Part shown: positions 18,897 to 28,299 of the stretch, in pieces
How the letters are laid out: each line of letters opens with the position of its first letter
How positions within the stretch are numbered: position 1 is the stretch's first letter
Assembly: GCF_012295615.1 (NCBI RefSeq)
Contig: NZ_CP051183.1
Location: 3,375,001-3,439,000, forward strand
From: Bermanella marisrubri
GTDB taxonomy: Bacteria > Pseudomonadota > Gammaproteobacteria > Pseudomonadales > Oceanobacteraceae
Reading direction: 5' to 3'
DNA: 64,000 nt
Position numbers and translations under genes: made by a program
The notes under the pieces: generated by a model
Told to the model about the DNA's origin: nothing
Seen by the model: only the letters and a program-made list of their open reading frames with translations
The model's database searches: none

Positions 18897-19946
18897 TTAG
18901 TCAATCTTACTGAGCAAACTCGCGGCTAGCTCATCACCTAAAGCGCGCCCCAGAGACTTCACTGCTTTAAATTGAGCCTGCTGCATAGAAATAGCACTCA
19001 AACCTTTTGCTTCCTTTCGAAATTCACTGAGGATGCGCCCATCACTATCCTGAATCTGCACTTGGCCACTAGCAAAAACAATAAAGCGACCAGATTTTTC
19101 ACTTAAACGTAACTCAGCACTATAACGAAATGTTAAATCTGCAGTGTTCTGGCTAATGCGTAAACCCAAGTTAGTTAAGGCCTCATTCAATCCAGAGCGC
19201 AGTATTTTTCCATCTTGGTTTTGCGCCTCTAAGCGCACCACTAACTGATCCAACAAAGAAGCCACCCTTTGCTCTGCTTCAATAAGCAAATCATCTTTTT
19301 GCGGGTAGCGATTGTTTTCATCAACCAATTGGTGCTGGTCTGCTAAGCGCTCACGCTTTTCTACAAAGGTCAAGACCGGCAGTAGTTGCTGTAACTGCGG
19401 CAATGTCTCCAAACTTGTATCTACTTGATTTGCACGATCAATGGCTTGCTGATCCAATTCATCGATACGCTGGCGTAATAAACTCGAAGCCCGCACACGA
19501 TCGAGGCGTACCAAGCTATAAGCGACCTTACTTTTTTCGTCTATGTAGTTTTCAACTATCTCAACATTATCAAGTTCAGCATTAGGAATTTCGCTACGAA
19601 TACGACTGCGTACGCTCTTCACCAACTCAGTTTGCTGTCCCGAACGCCGAGTTTCTTCAATGTCTTGTGTTAAAGAACCACTAATCGTCACTTTCAGCTT
19701 TTGCACCATGCTCATGCGAGCTGCGTCTTGTGCTTGCTTAAGCGCTTTACTTTTATCCACATAAACGGGTGCACTACCGACACCATATACCAAGCCAGGT
19801 TTTGCCGGTTCGTTGATGACCCAATCTGGTTCAACAGACGCCATACTCGCTGAGGATTTTTTACTCGGGCTAGATACACAAGCGGCGAGCATAAAGCTCG
19901 CCGCAAGTAGGCCCATGAGTTTTATCCAAGAATTTGAATGCAACAT
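18897..19946 (-). CDS. LPP20-like lipoprotein
   Basis: A 349-residue lipoprotein. The signal peptide ends in LAAC (Cys23). Next comes an LPP20-type domain (PDWVINEPAKPGLVYGVGSA, then ALKQAQDAARMSMVQKLKV), the plan also seen in the flagellar outer-membrane protein FlgP and in Helicobacter Lpp20. The C-terminal half has a second alpha/beta stretch that is predicted to be periplasmic. The ATG at 19946 is chosen because AAGGGG lies at the right distance. It is the last gene of a three-lipoprotein operon with the LpoB-like and COG3014 genes. No flagellar genes are nearby, so a general envelope role is more likely than a motility one. Confidence 0.82.
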   Translation of the reverse strand: MLHSNSWIKLMGLLAASFMLAACVSSPSKKSSASMASVEPDWVINEPAKPGLVYGVGSAPVYVDKSKALKQAQDAARMSMVQKLKVTISGSLTQDIEETRRSGQQTELVKSVRSRIRSEIPNAELDNVEIVENYIDEKSKVAYSLVRLDRVRASSLLRQRIDELDQQAIDRANQVDTSLETLPQLQQLLPVLTFVEKRERLADQHQLVDENNRYPQKDDLLIEAEQRVASLLDQLVVRLEAQNQDGKILRSGLNEALTNLGLRISQNTADLTFRYSAELRLSEKSGRFIVFASGQVQIQDSDGRILSEFRKEAKGLSAISMQQAQFKAVKSLGRALGDELAASLLSKID

Positions 19947-19963
19947 CACTTACCCCTTTATTA

Positions 19964-20569
19964 TTACCAGCCGTAACTATCTTTCTCTTGCAGTTTTTTC
20001 AGTTTCTTTTGGCCATTCCACACTTCGATATTGTTTTCCATATTAATGAGCTTTAGATCAATTTGGTAAGTGGTGACACGAGTGCCATCAAGTTGATCGA
20101 CAAAACTATTAATGCTACCTGACAATGCAAAATCGGCAGCCTGTTCATTCCCCATTTGCTTGGCATTAGCTGCATTGATTTCCTGATCAGCACGCTCTTC
20201 ACGAACGTCACTACGCTCGCTGCCACCAGCAACAAAGTAGGCGTCGCCACTGCGGATAATGGCACGCTTCAGATCATTCAAGAAAGTTTCAGCAGAAATG
20301 TGCTCGTGGGATTTGTTACGCACACGCTGGATAATAATAGTCGGCTTTTCTCCGCCATTACTTGAGCGAAAATCACGAATCCAAGGAAAGCTCAACATAT
20401 CCTGAATCATTTCCTCACTAACCAGCTGTGAGTCTTTATCATTCCAACGATCAGTCAATGCTATTTCTGTATTGGTATCCACTCGGCTCACCCGAGTACT
20501 TTTAGATGCACAGCCTGATATCAGAGCTGCGGTGATCAGTGTGATTAAAGCAATTTTCATAGCTTGCAT
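19964..20569 (-). CDS. LpoB-like lipoprotein
   Basis: A 201-residue lipoprotein of the LpoB family (penicillin-binding protein activators). The lipobox is SGCA with Cys20. The mature part has TDRWNDKDSQLVSEEMIQDM, IIIQRVRNKSHEHISAETF and ADFALSGSINSF, which match the LpoB core fold. In Escherichia, LpoB spans to the peptidoglycan and activates PBP1b. Here the linker after the Cys is short, and no PBP gene is adjacent, so that function is inferred only from family. AAGGA stands 8 bases before the ATG. It lies between COG3014 and LPP20-like lipoprotein genes in one operon. Confidence 0.82.
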   Translation of the reverse strand: MQAMKIALITLITAALISGCASKSTRVSRVDTNTEIALTDRWNDKDSQLVSEEMIQDMLSFPWIRDFRSSNGGEKPTIIIQRVRNKSHEHISAETFLNDLKRAIIRSGDAYFVAGGSERSDVREERADQEINAANAKQMGNEQAADFALSGSINSFVDQLDGTRVTTYQIDLKLINMENNIEVWNGQKKLKKLQEKDSYGW

Positions 20570-20635
20570 AAGGTCGTTCCTTGTTAAGTATCGTTTTTAA
20601 CTAAATTCAATGTGAGTAGATTACAGGATAGCGTA

Positions 20636-22375
20636 TTAGTTGCTTTTATTGGCCTGTAAAATCATATCTTTTCCATCCTGTGAACTCTGGCCATCAGAGT
20701 TTGGAAAGCTACGTACTTTCCATACTGCCATCTCACCTGGGCGTACGGTGACTTGTGTTGTATGGGTCACTGAGCGCCCTGCCTCCAAATCACTTACCAG
20801 CTTCAGATTGTGAGTACCTGTCTCTAGAGGTATACGCGTAATCTTTATTTGCCCAGGCAGTAGCAGCCAGTTTCGAGTTTCCGCAGCACTGGTTGCGTTG
20901 GCCGTAATTTTACCGATTAAACCAATAATAGCGCTTGCATCACCGCCGCCACCCAACGAAGCTGCTTGTGCAGCTGTTAAGTTTTTAAATGATGCTCGTG
21001 CCATAGATTCTTGAATATCTTCGCTGGCATGCACTAGCTGACGCTGCATGGCCATATGCTGAATAGATTGGCTAGTCGTCAATTCATGTAACTCACCGTC
21101 AACTAACAAACGTGATTGACCATAGGGTTTAAATTCACTTACACGGTAGTAGGGTACAGTCACACGCATGCCATCTTGTAAAACTTGGATTAGACCAAGG
21201 GCATCGGCTACGTCCCATAGTGGACCCAAGTACTCACGCTTGACTAAGCCGAACTGAAGCAGGGCAGGAATTGTCCTGCCCTCATAAACGGCGCTGAATA
21301 CATCGAATATGCCTTTATCCGCATACAGTGCAAAAAACCAAAACCTCTGATCAAATCGCTCGGTAGCGTCGCCGACTAATATTGGATTGATTACAACTTG
21401 GCGCGTGTTAGGATCTGCGGTTAATAGAAGATTCATTTCATGTCGCTGAGGTACTCGTCCTCTATGTTCGATAACCAGCACATGCCCCTGTCGATTAAAG
21501 TCCTTTAACTGTTCACGCTTGCTTGTGGACAACTTGGTTTGGCTCAATTTCGGCCACTCATTTTCCCAACCACCGCTGCGCTGCATCATACGAATCGTAT
21601 CAAACCAAGCTTGCTCGGTGATGTCCTTAGGCAGTGCAAACTGGGATTGATATCCGTCTTCATAAAGGATTGCGGCTTTTTGATAAGCGACTCGCGCGCT
21701 GTCGTATTCTTTGTATTTTTCGTAAATAGTACCTGCTAAATAATGACCAAACGCATCGTTACGGTAGATGAGTTTATTGCGATCAATAATATCGCCATTC
21801 AAGGTTTCAAAGATTCTCATCAACTTACTGAATAGCGACTTTTCTTTGTCTGCCTGCTCTTGATAACTTCCTTTCTCGAACTCAATCGACGACAGAATCA
21901 GATCAATACGACGACTTTCTACTCGGGCACTTTCCAAGGCCTGTTCACGAATGCTGCCATTTTCACTTTGGGCAGCGAGCATGAAATAGTTTAGAGCTTT
22001 GTAGTAATTAATGAAGACTCGCTCAAAATCGGCGCCTCGATAAGGGCCTTGGCGTGGATTCACCATACTGGTGGCGATCAAGTCACTTATGCGCTTGGTA
22101 TAGAGGTCCTCGGCTATACGTTCCGCTGTACTCAATAATTGATTGGATTTTTTATAGTCGCCGGCAAGATGATGAACCACCCCCAATTCTGTGTAATACA
22201 GCAAGCGATCATTGCCTTTGGGGTCTAGCGCTTTTTCAAATGCACCCGCTGCTTTGGAATATTGACCCTGTTCCGTCAGCATGAGGCCTTGCTCAACCCC
22301 CTTACCATAGGTGGCACAGCCCGTCATATACAACAATGCAATGGCCAACATCAGCCACTTAAAGCCCAGTCCCAT
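20636..22375 (-). CDS. COG3014 family TPR-like lipoprotein
   Basis: A 579-residue lipoprotein with lipobox TGCA (Cys20). The N-terminal half is helical and TPR-like (YSKAAGAFEKALDPKG, then YYTELGVVHHLAGDYKKSNQLL), and the C-terminal half is beta-rich with an Ala/Gly linker near residue 480. It matches the COG3014 group, which is known only as an uncharacterised envelope family. The ATG at 22375 is preferred because GGAG lies 8 bases before it. It is the first gene of the operon with the LpoB-like and LPP20-like genes and may provide their scaffold. Confidence 0.8.
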   Translation of the reverse strand: MGLGFKWLMLAIALLYMTGCATYGKGVEQGLMLTEQGQYSKAAGAFEKALDPKGNDRLLYYTELGVVHHLAGDYKKSNQLLSTAERIAEDLYTKRISDLIATSMVNPRQGPYRGADFERVFINYYKALNYFMLAAQSENGSIREQALESARVESRRIDLILSSIEFEKGSYQEQADKEKSLFSKLMRIFETLNGDIIDRNKLIYRNDAFGHYLAGTIYEKYKEYDSARVAYQKAAILYEDGYQSQFALPKDITEQAWFDTIRMMQRSGGWENEWPKLSQTKLSTSKREQLKDFNRQGHVLVIEHRGRVPQRHEMNLLLTADPNTRQVVINPILVGDATERFDQRFWFFALYADKGIFDVFSAVYEGRTIPALLQFGLVKREYLGPLWDVADALGLIQVLQDGMRVTVPYYRVSEFKPYGQSRLLVDGELHELTTSQSIQHMAMQRQLVHASEDIQESMARASFKNLTAAQAASLGGGGDASAIIGLIGKITANATSAAETRNWLLLPGQIKITRIPLETGTHNLKLVSDLEAGRSVTHTTQVTVRPGEMAVWKVRSFPNSDGQSSQDGKDMILQANKSN

Positions 22376-22500
22376 GTGTCTCACTCCGTGAATCTTTGAT
22401 CTTTGTAATTATTATTAGGAGCAGCAGTTTAACCAGTATTGGCTGGCTCTACCAGTACCCGTTCTCTGCACGGAACATTGCTACTAGACACTAGATAATT

Positions 22501-23499
22501 TTATTCTAAACCGGCAACTAAAGGCGTCATGGCTTGGAACATTTGATTCAACTTATTGGGTTCTTCATTCACCATGTGATGGCGCCCTTGTTCTACAAAG
22601 TGGACATGAAAGCCACTGAATTTTTCTTCCAAAATTCTCATGTTATGCCGGTAGTCCACTGTTCCGTCCTCAGTTCCTTGAATTACATTAATGTCCAAAT
22701 CCACTGGGGCGCTCTTTTCGATAAAACGAATCCATTTGCGTAATGCGCCTACCCACTTGGTTTTTAGGAAAAGAGGTTGTAGAGGATCATCATGACTCAG
22801 AAAGTTGAGAAATTCTTCGTTATGAGAATTGATGGCAAACTTACGTTTTAACTGACGCACGAAAGGGCGCATAACATAATACAAAGCCAAATTACGGCGC
22901 CAAGCAACAGGACGTACCAATGGAGAGATCAAATGAATTGAAGCAAATGGGCTGGTGTGGCGATCAAGGCGACGACTCAATAAATAATTGATTATTATTG
23001 CACCACCGGTACTTTGCCCTATCGCAACAATCGGGCCTGTGAAATGTTGCTGTAAACGCTCTAGAGCATCACTAAATACGTCGTCGTATTCGCGAAAACT
23101 ATTAATGGATGCGCGATCACCTGTGGATAAACCGTGTCCAGGTAAATCATATGTGAATACATTGTATCCCTGCTCGATACAATGCTCGATAAGGTGATTA
23201 TAGATTCCCACATGATCATAATAGCCATGCTGGATAAACACCGTACCTTTTGCATTGCTTATCGTGTAAACGTGAGCAACAAGAGTATATCCAGCGGCAT
23301 CAAAAGCACCCAGCGCATGATCGACGTGTTTATAACGATTCTCTAGGTCCAAACCATAGTACTGACAATAGGCTTGTATATCCTCAGGCCAATCCGCTTG
23401 ATCTTTGGAAAAGTCTAACTTAGGAACATGTTGCCGAACCGTTTCAGGGTACCACTTCATTTTCAGGCTGTGCCTTGTTTCATGATGTTGTTTATTCAT
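22501..23499 (-). CDS. Alpha/beta hydrolase (lysophospholipase-like)
   Basis: A 332-residue serine hydrolase. The oxyanion strand FIQHGYYDHVGIY, the DLPGHGLSTGDR motif and the nucleophile elbow GQSTGG with Ser163 place it in the PldB/monoglyceride-lipase-like group (Hydrolase_4). The acid and base are likely Asp in IQGTEDGTVD and the late His in EQGRHHMVNE. No signal peptide, so cytoplasmic or peripheral. It follows the thioesterase gene by 18 bases, so the two are co-transcribed, suggesting a lipid or acyl-ester recycling role. The exact substrate is not visible. Confidence 0.87.
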   Translation of the reverse strand: MNKQHHETRHSLKMKWYPETVRQHVPKLDFSKDQADWPEDIQAYCQYYGLDLENRYKHVDHALGAFDAAGYTLVAHVYTISNAKGTVFIQHGYYDHVGIYNHLIEHCIEQGYNVFTYDLPGHGLSTGDRASINSFREYDDVFSDALERLQQHFTGPIVAIGQSTGGAIIINYLLSRRLDRHTSPFASIHLISPLVRPVAWRRNLALYYVMRPFVRQLKRKFAINSHNEEFLNFLSHDDPLQPLFLKTKWVGALRKWIRFIEKSAPVDLDINVIQGTEDGTVDYRHNMRILEEKFSGFHVHFVEQGRHHMVNEEPNKLNQMFQAMTPLVAGLE

Positions 23500-23517
23500 T
23501 ATAGCCGAGAGCGCATT

Positions 23518-23982
23518 TCATTCCTGTGACGCTGCAGACAAAGACTCAGGTATCATTGATTTCAGTGTCGCTTCGTACCAATCTGGCATACGGGCCGGTT
23601 TACCGCGTTTCAAATCAATACAGACGTAATCACAGCGTCCTCTTACTAAGGTCTTTTGATCTTGCACGCGAACGATTTGAAACGCCCTAGAGGTGGTCAT
23701 GCGTCTCTCGCAACTGGTAATCCAAGTGGCGACGATAATTTGCTCACCAGCATACGATGCGTTTTCATAGTCTAATTCCGTATGCCGAATAGCCATGGCT
23801 TTGCCATCAGCTTCTTGCTTTTCCCATGTGATACCGACGGCCTCGATGTGTTGCCAGCTGATTTCTTCCATCCAATTTAGATACACCTGATTATTGGTAT
23901 GACCCAAGCGATCCGTGTCTTTCTCGGCAATACATACTTCCATAGTAAAAGGCTGCTCATAGTCCCATTGCATATCTGACAT
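23518..23982 (-). CDS. Acyl-CoA thioesterase (4HBT hotdog fold)
   Basis: A 154-residue hotdog-fold thioesterase resembling the YbgC/4-hydroxybenzoyl-CoA group. The motif DTDRLGHTNNQVYLNWMEE holds the active-site Asp/His-Asn region, and the hotdog helix follows it. GAGG precedes the ATG. It forms a likely two-gene operon with the downstream hydrolase. Substrate chain length cannot be judged from sequence. Confidence 0.88.
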   Translation of the reverse strand: MSDMQWDYEQPFTMEVCIAEKDTDRLGHTNNQVYLNWMEEISWQHIEAVGITWEKQEADGKAMAIRHTELDYENASYAGEQIIVATWITSCERRMTTSRAFQIVRVQDQKTLVRGRCDYVCIDLKRGKPARMPDWYEATLKSMIPESLSAASQE

Positions 23983-24094
23983 TACTACCTCTAATGGCCG
24001 TTACTTATATTAAGCCTGCTACTTACCCTTTTATAGTCTTAATGCGCCACCTACCTTGGCCGATATGTAAGACAAGTCATTTGGGTAAATGCCT

Positions 24095-25426
24095 ATGAAA
24101 ATCGCTACATCTCAAGTCACACAGGCGCGCTATCAAGAATCAAAGCGACAGCATACCACTGAAACCCTCAATGCAAATCTAAATACCACATCATTAAAAC
24201 ACGGACAGGCGCGAGCACAAGAACAGCAATCTCTGACTCAAGATTATTCCACGCGATCGCGCTCGTTGGTGACAGATGGTGATCACACAAAACGATTAGC
24301 TTATGACAGTGAATACAAAAGACAACAGCAGCAAAATACTGAAGTCGCATTAGTGGTTAACAATCGACGCGGGCCAACCTCAAATATTGGTATAGAACAA
24401 TGGGAATTAAACAAAAGTAAGCAGGTTTATGAGGAGAACCAACGTCTAATTTTTGAAAGTGTCGGGGAAGTCACCACAGCGGATGGTCGAAAAATCGATT
24501 TCTTTTTACAGTTAGATTTCGAGAGTAACTATGAAGAAACGCGTATTCAGGAAAGCCTCCTAAATAAACAACAATGGATTGATCCTCTTGCTATATCCCT
24601 CAATGGACAAATACCTACCGTGAGTGATACCAGTTTTGAATTTGATCTAAATGGTGACGGTCAAAACGAACAAATTAAGCAATTAGGTGCTGGTATTGGT
24701 TACATCGCCTTTGATCGTAATGGCGACGACATCATTAATGACGGCACTGAGCTCTTTGGAGCCCGCACCGGATTAGGTTTTGCCGAACTGGCCCAGTTTG
24801 ATAGTGACGGCAACGGTTGGATTGACGAAAACGACGAAGCCTATAACCAGTTAAAAGTATGGCAGCCACAGACCAATGAGCTCATCAGTTTTGCCGAAGC
24901 TGAGGTTGGTGCTATTTATTTACAAGCAGAACAAACCAATTACCAATTTACCAATATTGACGGTAGTGCTGATGCACGCATGACTCAAACCAGTGCGGCA
25001 CTGAAAGAAAACGGACAAGCGGTAGCTGTATTCCAGTTAGAATGGGCACAGCAAAGACAGCTAACCATCAATCCCGCTGAGTCTTTAGAGACAGATAATC
25101 CGCTACCGATCAATAGCATTCCAATTAGACCCGTTAACATGAACTCTGTAAGAACTATTGTGAGCGCTTTCAATACCGAAGAGCTATCACAGTCTTTTTC
25201 CATTTCCACCGGAAGAGCTAGGCAAATGGTCAGCACTAACCCTGTGGATTACACACCCTTTGAATGGTCTGTAGAAAAACAATCTGTACAAATTGGGATC
25301 ATAAAATTGGAAGGCATGGAGGGTGATAGCTTTGTCGAGCGCATGCGAGAAGTGGTGAATATTCTCAAAAACATGAGAGAGCAGAATGACAAGCAAAGCA
25401 CCCTGCTGAGTCAAAAGTTAAAATAA
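24095..25426 (+). CDS. Acidic protein with EF-hand-like calcium loops
   Basis: A 443-residue protein with no clear signal peptide. The N-terminal ~80 residues are Gln/Thr/Ser-rich and probably disordered. The central region (about residues 184-260) has three Asp/Asn-rich loops (DLNGDGQ, FDRNGDD, FDSDGNGWID) followed by TELFGARTGLGFAELAQ, a pattern seen in calcium-binding segments of RTX-like and marine surface proteins. The C-terminus is helical. The ATG at 24095 is chosen over 24089 from spacing to GGG. It ends at a strong terminator shared with fba. Function is unknown; calcium binding is inferred from the loops. Confidence 0.75.
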   Translation: MKIATSQVTQARYQESKRQHTTETLNANLNTTSLKHGQARAQEQQSLTQDYSTRSRSLVTDGDHTKRLAYDSEYKRQQQQNTEVALVVNNRRGPTSNIGIEQWELNKSKQVYEENQRLIFESVGEVTTADGRKIDFFLQLDFESNYEETRIQESLLNKQQWIDPLAISLNGQIPTVSDTSFEFDLNGDGQNEQIKQLGAGIGYIAFDRNGDDIINDGTELFGARTGLGFAELAQFDSDGNGWIDENDEAYNQLKVWQPQTNELISFAEAEVGAIYLQAEQTNYQFTNIDGSADARMTQTSAALKENGQAVAVFQLEWAQQRQLTINPAESLETDNPLPINSIPIRPVNMNSVRTIVSAFNTEELSQSFSISTGRARQMVSTNPVDYTPFEWSVEKQSVQIGIIKLEGMEGDSFVERMREVVNILKNMREQNDKQSTLLSQKLK

Positions 25427-25471
25427 AAAGCCGATACTCATTTTGTTTAAAATGATGCATCGGCTTTTATT
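25426..25471. terminator. Bidirectional terminator
   Basis: AAAAGCCGAT pairs with ATCGGCTTTT, and an inner stem CATTTTG..AAAATG adds further pairing. It has A/T tracts on both sides, so it can end both the plus-strand calcium-loop gene and the minus-strand fba transcript, which converge here. Confidence 0.8.
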
Positions 25472-25494
25472 AAAATAACTCAGTAGACTCTAAG

Positions 25495-26559
25495 TTATTT
25501 TATTTTTGGATCGAGCTCACCGTTTTCGTAACGAACGAACATGTCATCTAAAGAAATTGGTTTAATCTTAGATGCATTGCCTGCCGTACCAAAGGCTTCA
25601 TAACGTGCAATACAAATGTCGCTCATGGCAGCAACAGACGCTTTCAAATATTTACGTGGATCGAACTCTGCAGGGTTCTCAGCCAAGAAACGACGAACTG
25701 CACCTGTTGAAGCTAAGCGCAAGTCTGTATCGATATTGACTTTACGTACACCATACTTGATGCCTTCTACGATTTGCTCAACTGGCACACCGTAAGTTTC
25801 TGGGATTTCACCGCCAAACTCGTTAATAATGGCTAACCAATCTTGTGGTACTGACGAAGAACCGTGCATCACCAAGTGTGTATCCGGGATACGTGCATGG
25901 ATCTCTTTAATACGGTCGATGGCTAGGATGTCGCCAGTTGGCGGACGAGTAAACTTGTAAGCACCGTGAGAAGTACCACATGCAATAGCGAGTGCATCTA
26001 CCCCAGTTTGCTTAACGAAGTCCGCTGCTTCTTCAGGGTTCGTTAACATTTGATCGTGAGTCAATTTACCCACTGCGCCAATGCCATCTTCTTCACCTGC
26101 TTCACCAGTCTCCAAAGAACCGAGGCAACCTAGCTCACCTTCAACCGATACACCGCATGCGTGCGCCATGTCCACAGTGCGCTTCGTTACGTCGACATTG
26201 TAATCATACTCAGTTGGCGTCTTACCGTCTTCGCCAAGAGAACCATCCATCATTACCGAGCTGAAACCCAACTGGATAGAACGCTGACAAACCGCTGGAG
26301 ATGTACCATGGTCTTGATGCATACAAACCGGAATATGTGGAAATTCTTCCACAGCTGCAAGAATCAAGTGGCGCAAGAATGGGGCACCTGCATAATTACG
26401 AGCACCAGCAGATGCCTGAACAATCACAGGAGAATCTGTTTTATCTGCTGCCATCATAATGGCACGCATTTGCTCTAAATTGTTCACATTGAACGCTGGT
26501 ACGCCATATCCGTATTCAGCGGCATGGTCCAGCATTTGACGCATGGAAATTAGTGCCAT
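25495..26559 (-). CDS. fba: Class II fructose-bisphosphate aldolase
   Basis: A 354-residue zinc-dependent aldolase of glycolysis and gluconeogenesis, cleaving fructose-1,6-bisphosphate. It is the CbbA/long class IIB type. The zinc and substrate motifs HQDHG (His81, His84), [30 protein letters not shown] and NIDTDLR are intact. The ATG at 26559 is chosen because AGAGAGGA precedes it; the in-frame extension to 26604 lacks one. It lies downstream of pgk in the conserved epd-pgk-fba order, but separated by 367 bases that hold a long hairpin repeat. It may therefore have a separate promoter. Confidence 0.97.
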   Translation of the reverse strand: MALISMRQMLDHAAEYGYGVPAFNVNNLEQMRAIMMAADKTDSPVIVQASAGARNYAGAPFLRHLILAAVEEFPHIPVCMHQDHGTSPAVCQRSIQLGFSSVMMDGSLGEDGKTPTEYDYNVDVTKRTVDMAHACGVSVEGELGCLGSLETGEAGEEDGIGAVGKLTHDQMLTNPEEAADFVKQTGVDALAIACGTSHGAYKFTRPPTGDILAIDRIKEIHARIPDTHLVMHGSSSVPQDWLAIINEFGGEIPETYGVPVEQIVEGIKYGVRKVNIDTDLRLASTGAVRRFLAENPAEFDPRKYLKASVAAMSDICIARYEAFGTAGNASKIKPISLDDMFVRYENGELDPKIK

Positions 26560-26805
26560 GGTTAAATCCTCTCTTTCATTCTGTAGCGCCCGATGGCGAT
26601 GCAAAACAACATCATCACACCATAGAGCGATTAATCATTTAAACCTAAATGAGTATTGTATAGATTTAGTCACTGAGGGCCAGAGCAGCCATGACAAAAC
26701 CTGAAATTTCTGCCCAAACACAAAGCGTAGGGCGCGCTCACAGCTCATGCCCACAAATATAAGAGCGTAGCGAGCGCGAAACACACAGCTCAAGATCATC
26801 CGTTT
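26560..26805. other. pgk-fba intergenic region
   Basis: About 250 bases between the fba start and the hairpin repeat. It must carry any fba promoter. It also has two diverged direct repeats, at about 26722-26746 and 26761-26794, each with AGCGTAG, a GCGC run and CACAGCTCA (at 26739 and 26785). No open frame is supported. Confidence 0.5.
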
Positions 26806-26923
26806 AAAGCGTCATGAGCGATAGGCTAGCAAGGCAAAAGTTGGCGAGATAACGGAGTTTACTGAGCGTAAATGAGTATATCGAGCCAACTTTTAACACC
26901 GCTAGCGTGAGCGTAATAGCTTT
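26806..26923. repeat. Palindromic intergenic repeat, copy 1
   Basis: A 118-base segment that folds on itself as one long imperfect hairpin, 3 bases from the pgk stop. Ends are AAAGCGTCATGAGCG and GAGCGTAATAGCTTT. An inner perfect 10-bp stem is AAAAGTTGGC (26836-26845) with GCCAACTTTT (26885-26894), and the apex GTTTAC..GTAAAT pairs again. The outer parts match a second copy at 31729-31846, whereas the inner stem differs in sequence but keeps its pairing. No coding capacity. It could act as an mRNA 3'-end stabiliser, attenuator or mobile miniature element. Confidence 0.8.
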
Positions 26924-26926
26924 AAC

Positions 26927-28087
26927 TTATTTAGCGCGTTGCTCAAGGATCGCTACCGCAGGTAGCGTCTTACCTTCAACAAACTCAAGGAACGCTCCGC
27001 CACCAGTTGAAATATAAGATACCTTATCGGCGATCTCATACTTATCCACAGCCGCTAATGTATCGCCACCACCTGCGATGGAGAAACCTTGGCTTTCGGC
27101 AATGGCCAATGACAGTGCTTTGGTACCTTCACCAAATTGATCAAATTCGAATACACCCACAGGGCCATTCCAAATGATGGTCTTCGCTTCTTTCAACTGC
27201 TCTGCTAACGCTTTTGCAGAATCAGGGCCAATATCAAAAATCATATCGTCTTCGGCCACATCAGCTGCATCTTTTAACGTCGCTTCTGCTGACTCAGAGA
27301 ACTCTTTACCACATACCACATCGGTCGGTACTGGAATGCTGACTTTTTCCATAAGCGCTTTGGCATTTGGGATCAAATCTTCTTCACACAGAGATTTACC
27401 CACTGGCTTGCCCGCAGCAGCTAGGAAGGTATTGGCAATACCGCCGCCAACAATAATCTGATCACAGATATCAGAAAGGCTTTCTAAAACCTCTAGTTTT
27501 GTTGATACCTTTGAACCACCAACAATTGCCACCAACGGACGCTCTGGCTTATCTAACGCCTTACCCAGTGCATCCAGCTCAGCCGCCAACAAAGGACCTG
27601 CACAGGCCACAGGCGCAAACTTGGCCACACCATGAGTAGAAGCTTGTGCACGGTGTGCTGTACCGAACGCATCCATAACGAACACATCACAAAGCTCAGC
27701 ATAGGCTTTTGCTAAGTCATCTTCGTCTTTCTTTTCACCTTTGTTGAAGCGCACATTTTCTAGCAATACAAGCTCACCTTCAGCAACATCAACGCCTTCG
27801 CGGAAGTCTTTCACTACAGGAACGTCTTTGCCTAACGCGTCCGCTAAGTAATTGGCCACGGGCTGCATGGAAAACTCTTCGGCATATTCACCTTCTGTCG
27901 GACGACCAAGGTGCGACATAACAATCACTTTGGCACCCGCTTCAAGAGCATGCTTAATAGTGGGCATAGAAGCACGTAGTCGCGCATCGGATGTAACCTT
28001 ACCGTCTTTTACTGGCACGTTTAGGTCTTCGCGAATAAGAACGCGCTTGCCCTTCAGGTCTTGGTCTAGCATGCGTAATACGCTCAT
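26927..28087 (-). CDS. pgk: Phosphoglycerate kinase
   Basis: A 386-residue glycolytic kinase transferring phosphate from 1,3-bisphosphoglycerate to ADP. The N-terminal [18 protein letters not shown] and [10 protein letters not shown] segments bind substrate. The C-terminal [11 protein letters not shown] and [11 protein letters not shown] form the nucleotide site. Similarity to Escherichia Pgk is evident along the whole length. The ATG at 28087 is chosen because GGGAGA precedes it; the longer in-frame reading to 28144 is unlikely. In most relatives epd lies directly upstream, but here two plus-strand genes intervene. Confidence 0.97.
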   Translation of the reverse strand: MSVLRMLDQDLKGKRVLIREDLNVPVKDGKVTSDARLRASMPTIKHALEAGAKVIVMSHLGRPTEGEYAEEFSMQPVANYLADALGKDVPVVKDFREGVDVAEGELVLLENVRFNKGEKKDEDDLAKAYAELCDVFVMDAFGTAHRAQASTHGVAKFAPVACAGPLLAAELDALGKALDKPERPLVAIVGGSKVSTKLEVLESLSDICDQIIVGGGIANTFLAAAGKPVGKSLCEEDLIPNAKALMEKVSIPVPTDVVCGKEFSESAEATLKDAADVAEDDMIFDIGPDSAKALAEQLKEAKTIIWNGPVGVFEFDQFGEGTKALSLAIAESQGFSIAGGGDTLAAVDKYEIADKVSYISTGGGAFLEFVEGKTLPAVAILEQRAK

Positions 28088-28221
28088 GGTGTCTCCCATC
28101 ACTGTAATTTGTAAACTCCGCCGCTTAACCCACGGCGAATGCAAAAAGCGCCATTATAACAGCTAGCTCTGTAGCTTAAACTAATTTTGAGGTGAGAAAT
28201 TTGAGCTGGCCTAGCCTTATG

Positions 28222-28258
28222 CTAGTCCGTAAACTAGCGCTGCGAGTAATCGGACTAG
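28222..28258. repeat. CTAG-rich inverted repeat
   Basis: CTAGTCCG and CGGACTAG form an 8-bp stem around a 21-base loop that contains AGCGCT. It lies between pgk and the divergent DUF2135 gene, 42 bases before that gene's start. CTAG also occurs at 28163 and 28211. It could be an operator or a transcript structure of the DUF2135 gene. Confidence 0.4.
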
Positions 28259-28299
28259 TTAACTCGCTTTTAATATTTTTCATTACTAAGGGAATAAGA

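Noticed and set aside
26718-26805. Third copy of the 118-base hairpin repeat
   Set aside because: It shares AGCGTAG/GAGCG-like words only and lacks the conserved ends and the long stem.
26806-26923. Integron attC site
   Set aside because: No GTTRRRY core or integrase is present, and the ends do not match attC consensus.
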